Of a stretch of DNA of 64,000 nucleotides, positions 1 to 9,266 are shown piece by piece. Where the stretch lies: the NCBI RefSeq assembly GCF_003576315.1, contig NZ_QWFZ01000032.1, forward strand, positions 1-64,000, read 5' to 3'. Position 1 is the stretch's first letter, and every line of letters starts with the position of its first letter. The notes under the pieces were generated by a model, which saw only the letters and a program-made list of their open reading frames with translations, was not told the DNA's origin and did no database searches. The translations under genes and the position numbers were made by a program. Origin of the DNA: Henriciella mobilis. Its GTDB lineage: Bacteria; Pseudomonadota; Alphaproteobacteria; Caulobacterales; Hyphomonadaceae.

Positions 1-2
1 TT

Positions 3-206
3 GCGAAGTCGATCGAACACCGCCGAGAAAATCTCCTCAGGGCACTACGAGCGATGGCAGGTATTTTCAGAGGCCTTGAAAGAGCCTCGCTGGAAACGAC
101 GAGCAACAGCCCGAACAGGCTCGGGACCGCGTGCGGTCAATGCGAAACAGCGATCTACGCTTTTCTTAAAGCAACCGAGCCTGACACTCAGGGGAGATTG
201 AAATGA
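3..206 (+). CDS. C-terminal end of an unidentified protein, cut by the window start
   Basis: An open frame enters at the window edge and ends with TGA at 204-206. It gives 67 residues, with a C-terminal CGQCETAIYAFLK stretch holding a CxxC pair. Its stop overlaps the ATG of the AraC-type regulator (ATGA at 203-206), the usual arrangement of a translationally coupled pair, which is the main reason to believe it is real. The start and most of the protein lie outside the window. I do not recognise the family; the Cys pair could bind metal, but that is a guess. Confidence 0.5.
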   Translation, partial: AKSIEHRRENLLRALRAMAGIFRGLERASLETTSNSPNRLGTACGQCETAIYAFLKATEPDTQGRLK

Positions 207-928
207 GCGCGGCGCCCTGGTCTGGCGCGTTGGCCATCGGGGTCGGCTGGGCCGCGCTCGACGCTCGCCTTGGCAAGAACACGGCACATGCTCATTTGGC
301 ACATCAGGCCATACTCGGGCTGGATGGCGCAGTCGTGGTGACGACAAACTCAGAGATAGTAGCCCCGACCGGCAAGGCTATTCACATCCCTACTGGGCAG
401 ACCCATTCCATCGGTCCTGAGGGACGCCTGACGCGCTCGATCTATATTGACCCGCGCTTTTCCGGAATTCGAAACGATCAGCAATGCAATCAGCCTGCCT
501 GCCTTTCGGATGATCTATCAGCCGCTCTGGAGCACATCACCGACACTAATCAGGCGCGCGATTGGGCGAAAAGGTTCGCGGGCCGGTTGCCTGGTTCGGC
601 CATAGATTCACGCCTACAAAAAGCCCTTGGCAACGTTCGCGCACTCGCCAATCCCGCCGCTCTGGCGCGCGAGCTCGCGCTGTCTCCAACTCGGCTGCGA
701 GAGATCGTCAAGGCGGACTTCGGTGTTCCGCCCAGCAACCTATTGCAATGGTTGCAATTGCTCGGCGCCGCTAAGGCAATGGAGGCGTCGTCCAGTCTCG
801 CTGATGCAGCGGCCGCGGGCGGTTTTGCTGACCAGGCGCATTTCACTCGCCGACTGCAACAATGGTTCGGGGTGACCCCAAAAATTGGCCTGTCGGGTTT
901 GGAGGTGTCCGTCGATGATCTCAGCTGA
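203..928 (+). CDS. AraC-family transcriptional regulator
   Basis: A 241-residue protein. The N-terminal ~140 residues resemble a cupin-like sensing domain (HAHLAHQAILGLDG, then IHIPTGQTHSIGPEG). The C-terminal ~90 residues are an AraC/XylS double helix-turn-helix: LARELALSPTRLREIVKADF is the first helix-turn-helix and GGFADQAHFTRRLQQWFGVTP is the conserved second motif. The start is taken at the ATG overlapping the upstream stop, with AGGGGAG just before it. It precedes the copper operon and could control it, but metals are not classical AraC ligands, so the inducer is unknown. An 18-bp palindrome at 960-977 lies between its stop and the operon. Confidence 0.85.
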   Translation: MSAAPWSGALAIGVGWAALDARLGKNTAHAHLAHQAILGLDGAVVVTTNSEIVAPTGKAIHIPTGQTHSIGPEGRLTRSIYIDPRFSGIRNDQQCNQPACLSDDLSAALEHITDTNQARDWAKRFAGRLPGSAIDSRLQKALGNVRALANPAALARELALSPTRLREIVKADFGVPPSNLLQWLQLLGAAKAMEASSSLADAAAAGGFADQAHFTRRLQQWFGVTPKIGLSGLEVSVDDLS

Positions 929-959
929 TCCCTCACCCAACGCGGATTGGTCGGCGCGC

Positions 960-977
960 TTGTCTTGCTCAAGACAA
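960..977. promoter_or_regulatory. Perfect palindrome downstream of the AraC gene
   Basis: TTGTCTT-GCTC-AAGACAA: two exact 7-bp arms around 4 bp. No T-tract follows, so it is a poor terminator. It sits about 35 bp upstream of the ATACCC-type operator of the copper operon and could be a regulator binding site. The function is inferred from position only. Confidence 0.35.
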
Positions 978-1011
978 CGATGCGGGCCCTAAGTATATAT
1001 ACGGAGTAACC

Positions 1012-1030
1012 AATACCCCCTATGGGTATT
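1012..1030. promoter_or_regulatory. CsoR/RcnR-type operator candidate before the copper operon
   Basis: AATACCC-CCTAT-GGGTATT is a perfect 7-bp inverted repeat with a 5-bp spacer. The layout (TACCC arms around a short C/G-rich centre) is that of operators for the DUF156 family of metal-sensing repressors (CsoR, RcnR, CstR). It lies 75 bp upstream of the DUF5676 gene that opens the copper operon. A near copy is at 52128-52144 before the multicopper oxidase. No csoR-like gene is visible in the window, so the repressor would act in trans. Confidence 0.55.
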
Positions 1031-1104
1031 AACTCATTTTCGAAGCAACGCATCGCTGTCGCACGAATTATGTGGCGGCAACAACCAAAGAGAAGGAAAA
1101 CACC

Positions 1105-1356
1105 ATGCGCCTCATCCCCACTGGGCACGCCCTATCCATTTTTCTCGCCATCACGTTTACGCTCTGTATCGCATGGGGGTTGGTCGCACCGCCTAGTCTC
1201 CACATGCACGGTGCGTGGGAAGAGCTCCTACCCGGATTTGAATTCATTTCGGTTTCAAGCTTCTTCCTCGGCCTCATCGAGTCCTACGTTTACGGCTGGT
1301 ATATCGCGCTTGTCTTCGTACCGCTCTACCGGCTGTTCAATCGCCAAAAAGCCTAA
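1105..1356 (+). CDS. DUF5676-like small membrane protein
   Basis: An 83-residue protein with two predicted membrane spans (residues ~8-28 and ~48-75). It resembles the DUF5676 family of small membrane proteins often found beside copper ATPases. The frame is open 33 bp further upstream, but the ATG at 1105 has AGAAGGA 8 bp before it and gives a normal N-terminus (MRLIPTGHALS). It is the first gene after the ATACCC palindrome, 86 bp before the copper ATPase. No function is known; a role in copper handling is inferred from context. Confidence 0.7.
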   Translation: MRLIPTGHALSIFLAITFTLCIAWGLVAPPSLHMHGAWEELLPGFEFISVSSFFLGLIESYVYGWYIALVFVPLYRLFNRQKA

Positions 1357-1442
1357 TGCAAGAACTCCATTAAAGATCAGCCGCCCAACCCGGGCGTTGA
1401 CCTTTAAGAGTGACACTGAAGCCAAACCCCGGAGGGGCGGAT

Positions 1443-3701
1443 ATGACCAATACCGATCATAAACATCACGAGCATGGACATCATGATCACCACCACGGGG
1501 ATGATCATGATTGTTGCCATGGTGGCGGAGACGCCGATGCCGGCGCGGACGGCAAATATGATCTCGTCCCGCAGGGCTACACAGGCACGGTCTATACATG
1601 CCCGATGCATCCAAACGTTCGCGACGTCCGAAACTCCGGGTGCCCTATCTGCGGCATGGCGCTGGAGCCAGAAGGTGTTGTCGTAGGCGAAGAAGACACT
1701 TCAGAACTCGACGATATGACCCGTAGATTCTGGATCAGCGCCATCTTCACCATCCCGCTTGCCATTTACGCCATGGGTGACCTGATCTCCGGCAAACCCC
1801 TCGAAGGGCTTTTGCCCGCCGGTTGGTCCCAATGGGCTCAATTCGTGCTGGCGGCTCCTGTCGTCCTCTGGGGCGGATGGCCATTCTTCGTCCGTGGTGT
1901 TCGGTCGGTACGGACGATGAACCTCAACATGTTCACCCTTATCTCTCTCGGCGTAGGCGTTGCTTTTGTCTTCTCGCTTGTTGCAACAGCTTTGCCAGGC
2001 ATCTTTCCGCACGCATTTCGCAATGAGGCTGGCGAAGTCGCTGTATATTATGAAGCGGCCGCGGTGATCACGACGCTCGTATTGCTCGGGCAGGTTCTTG
2101 AGCTGCGAGCCCGAAGCGCAACATCGGGAGCAATCCGCGCGCTCCTGGAACTCACCCCGCCGACAGCAAACCGAATCGTGGCGGACGGACAGGAAGAAGA
2201 GGTTTCCGTCGACGATGTCCAGAGCGGTGACCGGCTACGGGTCCGGCCAGGCGAAAAAGTACCTGTCGACGGCGAAGTTGTTGAAGGGCGTTCGAATGTC
2301 GACGAGTCCATGATCACTGGAGAACCTATTCCAGTCGAGAAAGCAGCAGGGGATCCGATTACCGGCGGTACAGTTAACGGCACCGGATCACTCGTCATGG
2401 CCGCGACGCGCGTCGGCGAAGATACAATGCTATCGCAAATCGTACGCATGGTCGCCGAAGCTCAGCGCTCACGCGCGCCCATCCAGAAGCTCGCCGACAC
2501 AGTGGCCGGCCTGTTTGTCCCGGCCGTCGTCGTGATCGCGATTATCACTTTCATCGTCTGGGCGATTTTTGGGCCTCACCCGGCCATGGCTTTTGCGATC
2601 GTCAACGCCGTGGCTGTGTTAATTATTGCGTGTCCCTGCGCGCTTGGCCTTGCAACGCCGATGTCAATTATGGTCGCCACAGGAAAGGGCGCACAGAGCG
2701 GCATTCTGATCAAAAATGCTGAAGCGCTCGAGACGTTTGAAAAAGTCGACACGATCGTCGTCGATAAGACCGGCACTTTGACAGAGGGCCACCCCAAACT
2801 TGTGACAGTCGAGCCTGCGAGTGGTCTCGCAGAAGCAGACTTCCTGGCTTACGCTGCCGCGATTGAACGCGGGAGCGAGCACCCTCTTGCGCAAGCCATC
2901 GTCAACGGGGCCGAAGAGCGCGGCGCAGCGCGCCTGAAGTCGACCGATTTTGAATCAGTCACCGGAGAAGGCGCGCAGGGCCGGGTCGATGGAAAGCTTT
3001 TCGCCATCGGCAACGCCAAGATGATGCGCCGGGTCGGTGCTTTTGACGAAACACTGAAAGCCCATGCTGAAACCTATCGCCGCGACGGCCAGACGGTGAT
3101 GTTCGCCGCTCTGGACGGCAAACCGGCGGGCCTGATTGGTGTCGCCGATCCAATCAAAGAAACGACCCCTGAAGCCATAGCCGCCTTGCACAAGGCTGGC
3201 ATGAAAGTCGTCATGCTGACAGGCGACAGCCTGGCAACAGCACAAGCGGTTGCACGCCAAATCGGCATTGATGAGGTAGAGGCCGATGTGTCACCAGAAG
3301 ACAAAAACCGGATCGTGCGCGAACTCCAATCGAAAGGTGCGGTCGTCGCCATGTGCGGCGACGGCATCAATGACGCGCCTGCCCTTGCTCAAGCGGATAT
3401 CGGAATAGCCATGGGAACCGGTACAGATGTGGCCATGGAGAGCGCCAGTGTCACCCTGGTCAAAGGCGATCTTCGCGGTGTCGCCCGCGCGCAGCGGCTG
3501 AGCCGCGCGACGATGGGCAATATTCGCGAAAACCTGTTCTTTGCCTTTATCTATAATTCGCTCGGCGTGCCGGTTGCTGCCGGCGTCCTCTATCCGTTCT
3601 TTGGACTGCTTCTCAGTCCAATTATCGCCGCCGCCGCGATGAGCCTCAGCTCATTCTCGGTCATCGCCAATGCGCTTCGATTGCGATCCGTAAAACTGTA
3701 A
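1443..3701 (+). CDS. copA: Copper-exporting P1B-type ATPase
   Basis: Pumps Cu+ (possibly Ag+) from cytoplasm to periplasm using ATP. The 752 residues begin with a His-rich tail (residues 5-25), then a heavy-metal-binding domain with YTCPMHP and GCPICGM at ~51-72 in place of the usual GMxCxxC domain. The metal-transfer motif CPC is at residues 397-399, the phosphorylation motif DKTGTLT starts at D441, and the hinge [10 protein letters not shown] follows. The last spans carry YNSLGVP and MSLSS, as in Cu+ pumps (P1B-1). The start is the ATG preceded by GGAGG rather than an in-frame codon 33 bp upstream. The DUF411 gene follows after 17 bp. SilP-like silver specificity cannot be excluded. Confidence 0.93.
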   Translation: MTNTDHKHHEHGHHDHHHGDDHDCCHGGGDADAGADGKYDLVPQGYTGTVYTCPMHPNVRDVRNSGCPICGMALEPEGVVVGEEDTSELDDMTRRFWISAIFTIPLAIYAMGDLISGKPLEGLLPAGWSQWAQFVLAAPVVLWGGWPFFVRGVRSVRTMNLNMFTLISLGVGVAFVFSLVATALPGIFPHAFRNEAGEVAVYYEAAAVITTLVLLGQVLELRARSATSGAIRALLELTPPTANRIVADGQEEEVSVDDVQSGDRLRVRPGEKVPVDGEVVEGRSNVDESMITGEPIPVEKAAGDPITGGTVNGTGSLVMAATRVGEDTMLSQIVRMVAEAQRSRAPIQKLADTVAGLFVPAVVVIAIITFIVWAIFGPHPAMAFAIVNAVAVLIIACPCALGLATPMSIMVATGKGAQSGILIKNAEALETFEKVDTIVVDKTGTLTEGHPKLVTVEPASGLAEADFLAYAAAIERGSEHPLAQAIVNGAEERGAARLKSTDFESVTGEGAQGRVDGKLFAIGNAKMMRRVGAFDETLKAHAETYRRDGQTVMFAALDGKPAGLIGVADPIKETTPEAIAALHKAGMKVVMLTGDSLATAQAVARQIGIDEVEADVSPEDKNRIVRELQSKGAVVAMCGDGINDAPALAQADIGIAMGTGTDVAMESASVTLVKGDLRGVARAQRLSRATMGNIRENLFFAFIYNSLGVPVAAGVLYPFFGLLLSPIIAAAAMSLSSFSVIANALRLRSVKL

Positions 3702-3718
3702 TTTGAAAGGAGACTCTC

Positions 3719-4216
3719 ATGTCGAAATGGATTCTTGGATCCCTGGGGGCGGCAGTCTTCGCCATCGTGGCTGGATTTGCCGTTATGAGCGGAACCGCCG
3801 GCCCGGCGAATGCGCAGACCATTACCGTCTACAAGACGCCCTGGTGCGGGTGTTGCACAGCCTGGGTCAAACATCTTCAGCGCGACGGCCTGGACGTCCG
3901 CGTCATCGAACGCGAGGACCTGGCTCCCGTGCGGGCCTCGCTTGGCGTGCCCGACCAACTTGCATCCTGCCACACCGCCGAGATTGATGGGTATGCGATT
4001 GAAGGCCATGTCCCGGCCGCGGACATCCGAAGGCTGCTGAAAGAACGTCCCGCCGGAGCGGGACTATCTGTGCCTGGCATGCCGATGGGCTCGCCGGGGA
4101 TGGAAACACCAAATTCGCCTGACGCCTATGATGTGATCCTGTTCGATGGTGAGGCGCAAAGCGTATTTGCCAGCTATGTTGGCCGTTTCCCAGCCGAGCA
4201 GGCAGCGGACCAATGA
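3719..4216 (+). CDS. DUF411 periplasmic metal-associated protein
   Basis: A 165-residue exported protein. A Sec signal peptide ends near AGPANA (residue ~32). A DUF411 domain follows: a thioredoxin-like fold with YKTPWCGCCTAW (Cys 43, 45, 46) and a later SCHTAEIDGYAIEGHVP segment. DUF411 proteins are commonly encoded with copper resistance genes and probably bind or hand over Cu+. The C-terminal tail is rich in Gly, Pro and Met (PGMPMGSPGME), like other copper-binding tails. Its stop overlaps the next ATG (ATGA), so it is cotranslated with the APC permease. GAAAGGAG precedes the start. Confidence 0.85.
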   Translation: MSKWILGSLGAAVFAIVAGFAVMSGTAGPANAQTITVYKTPWCGCCTAWVKHLQRDGLDVRVIEREDLAPVRASLGVPDQLASCHTAEIDGYAIEGHVPAADIRRLLKERPAGAGLSVPGMPMGSPGMETPNSPDAYDVILFDGEAQSVFASYVGRFPAEQAADQ

Positions 4217-5544
4217 CGTCCGAAACCTATAAGAAAGGTTCGCTAAGCCTCGCTGGCACTGTCGCGATGGGCACAGGCGTGATGATTGGCGCTGGTATCT
4301 TTGCCCTCACCGGCCAGGTTGCGCAATTTTCCGGTCCCGGCTTCCCGCTTGCGTTTCTGATTGCAGCCTTCATCAGCGGGTTCAGCGCCTACACCTATAT
4401 CAAGATGTCGAACAAATACCCGTCGGCAGGCGGCATCGCGATGATCTTGCAGAAGGCGTACGGGCCAACCACGATTGCCGCCGCCAGCGCGCTCCTGATG
4501 ACCATGTCCATGATTATCAATGAAAGCCTCGTCGCGCGTACCTTTGGGGCCTACACATTGCAGCTCTTCGATGTCGCTAAAGACAGCGTTCTGGTGCCGG
4601 TGCTTGCAGTCGGGTTAATCGTCTTTGCTTTTGTGATCAACATATCCGGCAACAAGATAATCGGCGGCGTGTCCAAAGTCGCGGCCGTGCTCAAAGTCGG
4701 CGGGATACTGGTCTTTGCTGGCGCAGCGCTCTGGGCGTCAGGCCTCTCCTTCGAAGCGGCATCCTCTGCGACCACTGAGCAGACCGGACCCGCCGGTTTC
4801 CTGGCCGGTGTCGCGCTTGCAATCCTGGCCTTTAAAGGCTTCACGACGATCACGAATAGCGGCGACGAGGTCCAGAACCCCAACAAGAATGTCGGCCGGG
4901 CGATCATCTGGTCGCTGGCCATCTGCCTCGTCGTTTATATGGCTGTGGCACTGGCCGTCGGCTCTTCGCTGACGCTGGACGAGATTGTTGCAGCCAAGGA
5001 CTTTTCATTGGCCGAAGCCTCGCGCCCGGCCTTTGGCGATCGTGGCGTGGCGTTCACCGTGATCATCGCGATCATAGCCACAGCGTCCGGACTTCTGGCC
5101 AGCGTGTTCGCCGTCTCACGTATGCTCGCCATGCTGACGAATATGAACCTGATCCCGCACAAGCATTTTGGCATGCCCGGCGGCATCCAGACGCATACGC
5201 TCGTCTACACCGTCGTGCTCGCTGCCTTTCTGGCCGCCTTCTTCGATCTTGGCCGGATCGCCTCACTCGGCGCGATCTACTATCTGGTCATGGATATCAT
5301 CATCCATTACGGTGTAGTGCGGTATTTGCGCGAGGATGTCGGTGCCCGCGCCTGGGTCCTGATCGCCGCCATTCTGTTCGACTTAATCGCGCTTGGCGCA
5401 TTCCTCTTCATCAAGGCCAGTGCTGACCCGATGATCGTTGTGATCGCACTGGGCTCCATGGCGGCAATCTTTGCCTTCGAAGCCCTCTACCTGGGCCGGA
5501 TCCGCGGCAAGGAGGCGCCCGATCATGCGCACTCACATTCGTGA
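4213..5544 (+). CDS. APC-superfamily amino acid permease
   Basis: A 443-residue inner-membrane protein with about 12 spans. It has the N-terminal APC signature GVMIGAGIFALTG and a conserved FKGFTTITNSGDE segment around residues 205-220. APC permeases move amino acids or polyamines by proton symport or exchange. The substrate cannot be read from the sequence. It ends in a His-containing tail (DHAHSHS). The position inside a copper operon, overlapping the DUF411 gene by 4 bp, is unusual; import of a copper-chelating or redox-buffering amino acid is one possibility, but that is speculation. Confidence 0.85.
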   Translation: MTSETYKKGSLSLAGTVAMGTGVMIGAGIFALTGQVAQFSGPGFPLAFLIAAFISGFSAYTYIKMSNKYPSAGGIAMILQKAYGPTTIAAASALLMTMSMIINESLVARTFGAYTLQLFDVAKDSVLVPVLAVGLIVFAFVINISGNKIIGGVSKVAAVLKVGGILVFAGAALWASGLSFEAASSATTEQTGPAGFLAGVALAILAFKGFTTITNSGDEVQNPNKNVGRAIIWSLAICLVVYMAVALAVGSSLTLDEIVAAKDFSLAEASRPAFGDRGVAFTVIIAIIATASGLLASVFAVSRMLAMLTNMNLIPHKHFGMPGGIQTHTLVYTVVLAAFLAAFFDLGRIASLGAIYYLVMDIIIHYGVVRYLREDVGARAWVLIAAILFDLIALGAFLFIKASADPMIVVIALGSMAAIFAFEALYLGRIRGKEAPDHAHSHS

Positions 5545-5565
5545 CTTGCCAGGGACACATAACTG

Positions 5566-5994
5566 ATGCGCCTGCTCGATCGCCCCATAATCTGGATTGT
5601 GATTTTCGGCTTCCTCACTGCCTTTGTCTGGGAGGCTTTGCAGATGCCTTTCTATGCAATGGATCACCTTAGCCACCGGCAGATGACCATGACCTGCGCC
5701 GTCGCGTCTATCGCGGACGCCGGTCTGATGGCGCTCGCTTACGGTCTTGCGGCGCGGGTTGGGTCGCCGGGCGTCTCGAACCCCATGCCGCTCCTGATCT
5801 ATGTGGGCGCCGGTTTGACTGCGACTGCGCTGGTCGAACAGGTCGTGGTCAGTGCATCCTGGGGCTGGCGCTATAGCGAAGCCATGCCGGTCATCCCCGG
5901 TACGACTATTGGCATTGTCCCACTCTTGATGTGGATCATGGTACCCTTAGTAACACTCTGGCTGGCGCGGCGCATGACGAGGCGCGCAGCATGA
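5566..5994 (+). CDS. Small four-span membrane protein, paralogue of the one at 51624-52103
   Basis: A 142-residue protein with four likely spans (residues ~8-26, 43-62, 73-92, 112-133). It shares the pattern WExxxxPxY near the N-terminus and WxYxEAMPxI...GxxPLLxW near the C-terminus with the protein encoded just before the multicopper oxidase at 51.6 kb, so the two form one family seen in both copper modules here. I do not recognise a named family. It is 21 bp after the APC permease and overlaps the next gene by ATGA. A role in metal stress is inferred from these two contexts. Confidence 0.7.
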   Translation: MRLLDRPIIWIVIFGFLTAFVWEALQMPFYAMDHLSHRQMTMTCAVASIADAGLMALAYGLAARVGSPGVSNPMPLLIYVGAGLTATALVEQVVVSASWGWRYSEAMPVIPGTTIGIVPLLMWIMVPLVTLWLARRMTRRAA

Positions 5995-6419
5995 TCCTGG
6001 CTATTCTCATCACCAGTTTCACCTTCGTGCTGTCAGGCGCTTTGCATTACGTGATGGTCTCAAGCGCGATCCGGCACCTTGGTGCGGCGACCTATCATCG
6101 CGGGTGCAAACTCGTTATCGCGCTCTGCGTGTCTGGTATCGCGCATATAGGAGCGGTCAGTCTCTACGCCCTCGCATATGGTGCAGGCCGCGCGTTGGGC
6201 ATTGGCGATCTGCGCGGCGAAACCCCGGCGACCGCGATGGATGTCTTTTACTTCTCATTGGTCAGCTACACCTCGCTCGGCCTCGGCGATATCGTCCCAA
6301 CCGGACATTTGCGCCTGATTGCAGGCGTCGAGGCACTGAACGGATTCCTGCTGATCAGCTGCTCGGCAGCCATGCTGTTCCTGTTCATCAGGGATGGGGA
6401 CAAGGCCAAATCACCATGA
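5991..6419 (+). CDS. Two-pore-helix ion channel-like protein
   Basis: A 142-residue membrane protein. The segment FSLVSYTSLGLGDIVPTGHLR (near residues 85-105) matches the pore loop and filter region of the Ion_trans_2 potassium-channel family, although the filter reads SLGLGD rather than TVGYGD. Three to four hydrophobic segments surround it. The ATG lies on the ATGA overlap with the preceding gene, which decides the start over an in-frame codon 60 bp upstream. Ion selectivity is uncertain because of the altered filter. It may adjust membrane potential or ion balance during metal stress. Confidence 0.7.
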   Translation: MILAILITSFTFVLSGALHYVMVSSAIRHLGAATYHRGCKLVIALCVSGIAHIGAVSLYALAYGAGRALGIGDLRGETPATAMDVFYFSLVSYTSLGLGDIVPTGHLRLIAGVEALNGFLLISCSAAMLFLFIRDGDKAKSP

Positions 6420-6528
6420 ACCGTTCGCCCCACCTTTCCATACACCTGAACCTGAAATGCTCCGCCCCACTGTGCGTCATTCAGGGAATAACCGCAGCCA
6501 TACGTATTATTGGGGGAAAGGGACGCGA

Positions 6529-7530
6529 ATGACTCGCCATTTCAAGCGCTATGGCCTGATTGCTATCGTCATTGTCTTCCTTGCGGCGGCGATCCTCGGC
6601 TGGACACAGCTTCAGGACCCCCACGAAGAGCAGGGTCATATTGAAGTCTTCGGCAATGTCGATGTGCGCCAGGTCAATCTTGGGTTCAAAATCCCGGGCC
6701 GGCTTGCAGAGATGAAGGTTGAGGAGGGCGACCAGGTCGCCGCGGGTGACGTGATCGCGGCGCTTGAACCGGTTGACTATGATAATGAAGTGAAATTGGC
6801 CCAGGCGCGCGTCGCAAGATCACAAGCAGCGCTCAATGTGCTGCTCGCTGGCGCGCGGCCCCAGGAAATCGCACAAGCTGAAGCGCTGCTGGCTGAGGCT
6901 GAAGCGGCGCTGAAAGTGGCTGAAACGACTCTTTCCCGGCAAACCTACCTCGCTGAACGCGACATCGCCTCTCATCAGGCGCATGAGGAGGCGGAGGCGC
7001 GCCGCGGCGGCGCGGTCGCCCAGCGCGATGCTGCCTCAGAAGGCCTCGAACTCGCCCGGATCGGACCGCGTGCGGAAGACATTGATCAGGCGCGCTCGGT
7101 CCTGGCGGCTGAACAGGCGGCGTTCGCACTCGCTGAGCAACGCGTTGCCGACACGGTGCTAACCGCGCCCAATGACGGGGTCATCCTGACCCGCGTCCGT
7201 GAACCAGGTTCGATCATAGGCGCGGGAGAAACAATCTACACCCTGACCCTGACCTCGCCGGTCTGGGTGCGCGCCTATATTGAAGAACCCGATCTTGATC
7301 TGATCCAGGCCGGGATGGACGCAGAAATCCGCACAGATTCCGGGCACGTCTATCACGGCCAGATCGGTTACATCTCACCCGTTGCCGAGTTCACGCCCAA
7401 AACAGTCGAGACGCGGTCATTGCGCACAAGCCTCGTCTACCGCGTGCGTATTATTGCTGAGGACCCCGAAAACCGTCTCAAACAGGGCATGCCGGTTACC
7501 GTATTGCTCAGCCCGGACAGGACTCGTTGA
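6529..7530 (+). CDS. HlyD-family membrane fusion protein (YbhG-like)
   Basis: The periplasmic adaptor of an ABC exporter. The 333 residues hold one N-terminal membrane anchor (~8-25), a barrel-sandwich half motif (GNVDVRQVNLGFKIPGRL), a long alpha-helical hairpin rich in Ala, Glu and Gln (residues ~85-205), the second lipoyl half (TVLTAPNDGVILTRVREPG) and a beta-barrel ending in VTVLLSPD. The start is the ATG at 6529 after GGGGAAAGGGA; the longer frame overlaps the channel gene and is unlikely. It is coupled to the ATPase gene (TTGA overlap). The homologous YbhG-YbhFSR system of E. coli exports drugs and cations. Confidence 0.88.
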   Translation: MTRHFKRYGLIAIVIVFLAAAILGWTQLQDPHEEQGHIEVFGNVDVRQVNLGFKIPGRLAEMKVEEGDQVAAGDVIAALEPVDYDNEVKLAQARVARSQAALNVLLAGARPQEIAQAEALLAEAEAALKVAETTLSRQTYLAERDIASHQAHEEAEARRGGAVAQRDAASEGLELARIGPRAEDIDQARSVLAAEQAAFALAEQRVADTVLTAPNDGVILTRVREPGSIIGAGETIYTLTLTSPVWVRAYIEEPDLDLIQAGMDAEIRTDSGHVYHGQIGYISPVAEFTPKTVETRSLRTSLVYRVRIIAEDPENRLKQGMPVTVLLSPDRTR

Positions 7531-9266
7531 GCGTGCCCGGTCCGCTCGTCCAGATTGATCAACTCACCAAGCGTTTTGCCCAGGGCAACCTGGCCGCGCT
7601 CGACGACGTAACAGCCAGCGTCAGCGCTGGCGAAGTGACCGGCCTTGTTGGCCCGGACGGCGCCGGCAAGACAACGCTCCTGCGACTGATCGCAGGCTTG
7701 CTGGTTCCCAATACGGGCAAAATCACCGTTCAAGGCCTTGATCCCGTCAGCGATGCCCGCGCCGTCCACCGGATCGTGTCGTACATGCCGCAGCGGTTTG
7801 GTCTTTACGAGGATCTCAGCGTCCAGGAGAACCTGACTCTGTATGCCGATCTGCGCTCGGTTACAGGCGCGGACCGCGATGACGCCTTCGAACGTCTTCT
7901 GCGCTTTACCGGCCTCACGGACTTCAAAAAACGACTGGCCGGGGCGCTGTCCGGAGGCATGAAACAAAAACTCGGCCTGGCTTGCGCACTGATCAAGACA
8001 CCCGATCTGCTCCTGCTGGATGAACCGAGCGTCGGAGTCGATCCAATCTCGCGGCGCGAGCTATGGCGCATGGTCTATGACCTTGTCGACCAGGGTATCG
8101 GGGTTGTCTGGAGCACCGCCTATCTCGATGAAGCTGAACGGTGCGCGCGCGTATTGCTCCTGAATGAGGGCTCATTGCTTTATGCAGGCTCGCCGCAAGA
8201 TCTGACCGACCGCGTCGCGGGACGAACCTACCAGATCCGTCATATCAGCACCGATCGGCGAAAGGTTCTGAGCGAAGCGACAAAGCTTGACGGCGTGATC
8301 GATGGCGTCATTCAGGGCAGCCGCGTCCGACTGGTCCTGGCTGAGGGCGCTGAACCGCCGTCCCTGGACCTGCTGGATGCTGGCGATCAGTCGGAAATGG
8401 CACTCACACCGCCGCGCTTCGAAGACGCCTTCATGGATTTGATCGGAGGCGGTTTCAAAGCCAACTCGCCCTTTGCCGACCGTCAGGACGCGGCCACCCA
8501 CACGGTTGATAAAGTGGTCGAGGCGAACGCGCTGACCCGCCGGTTCGGAGACTTCATCGCCGCAGACGATATAAGTTTTGACGTCGGGCGCGGCGAGATT
8601 TTCGGCCTGATCGGACCGAACGGCGCTGGCAAGTCGACGACATTCAAAATGCTGTGCGGGCTGCTTCGGCCAAGCGCTGGCTCTGCTCGCGTTGTCGGTC
8701 TCGACCTTCAAAACGCGCCCAGCAAAGCGCGCGGGCGGATTGGCTATATGGCCCAGAAATTCTCGCTCTATGGCGATTTGAGCGTGCGCCAGAATCTGGA
8801 CTTCTTCGCCGGTGTTTATGGCTTGCGCGGCCAGGTCCGCAAGGCGGCGATCGAACGTATGATCGATACGTTTGGACTATCCGATAAGCTGATCGTGAAT
8901 GCGCTCAGCCTGCCGCTTGGCTATAAGCAACGTCTGGCGCTTGCCTGCGCGGTGATGCACGACCCCGACGTCCTGTTTCTTGATGAACCGACATCTGGCG
9001 TCGATCCTCGCACACGCCGCGAGTTCTGGACCCATATCAATGCTATGGTTGCCAATGGTGTGACCATTATGGTGACGACGCACTTTCTTGACGAGGCCGA
9101 GTATTGCGATCGCATCGCTCTCATCTATCGTAGCCGGATGATCGCATCCGGGTCGCCGGACGATCTGAAGGAGAGCGCCCGCGCCCATGGTCTGGAAGAC
9201 CCCACGCTAGAGGATGCCTTTATCGCGCTTGTCGAACAAAGCGATCGGGAGCGCGAAGCGGCATGA
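7527..9266 (+). CDS. ABC exporter ATPase with two fused nucleotide-binding domains (YbhF-like)
   Basis: A 579-residue cytoplasmic ATPase made of two ABC domains. Domain 1 has Walker A GPDGAGKTT (~42-50), signature LSGGMKQK and Walker B LLLLDEPSVGVDP. Domain 2 has Walker A GPNGAGKST, Walker B VLFLDEPTSGVDP and a degenerate signature LPLGYKQRLAL, as is usual for YbhF-type fusions. It energises the two ABC-2 permeases that follow, with which it overlaps by 4 bp. The TTG start at 7527 lies on the stop codon of the HlyD gene. Confidence 0.92.
   Translation: MSVPGPLVQIDQLTKRFAQGNLAALDDVTASVSAGEVTGLVGPDGAGKTTLLRLIAGLLVPNTGKITVQGLDPVSDARAVHRIVSYMPQRFGLYEDLSVQENLTLYADLRSVTGADRDDAFERLLRFTGLTDFKKRLAGALSGGMKQKLGLACALIKTPDLLLLDEPSVGVDPISRRELWRMVYDLVDQGIGVVWSTAYLDEAERCARVLLLNEGSLLYAGSPQDLTDRVAGRTYQIRHISTDRRKVLSEATKLDGVIDGVIQGSRVRLVLAEGAEPPSLDLLDAGDQSEMALTPPRFEDAFMDLIGGGFKANSPFADRQDAATHTVDKVVEANALTRRFGDFIAADDISFDVGRGEIFGLIGPNGAGKSTTFKMLCGLLRPSAGSARVVGLDLQNAPSKARGRIGYMAQKFSLYGDLSVRQNLDFFAGVYGLRGQVRKAAIERMIDTFGLSDKLIVNALSLPLGYKQRLALACAVMHDPDVLFLDEPTSGVDPRTRREFWTHINAMVANGVTIMVTTHFLDEAEYCDRIALIYRSRMIASGSPDDLKESARAHGLEDPTLEDAFIALVEQSDREREAA

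Noticed and set aside
8172-8711. 179-codon minus-strand frame inside the ABC ATPase
   Set aside because: Shadow of the two-domain ATPase; no homology signal.
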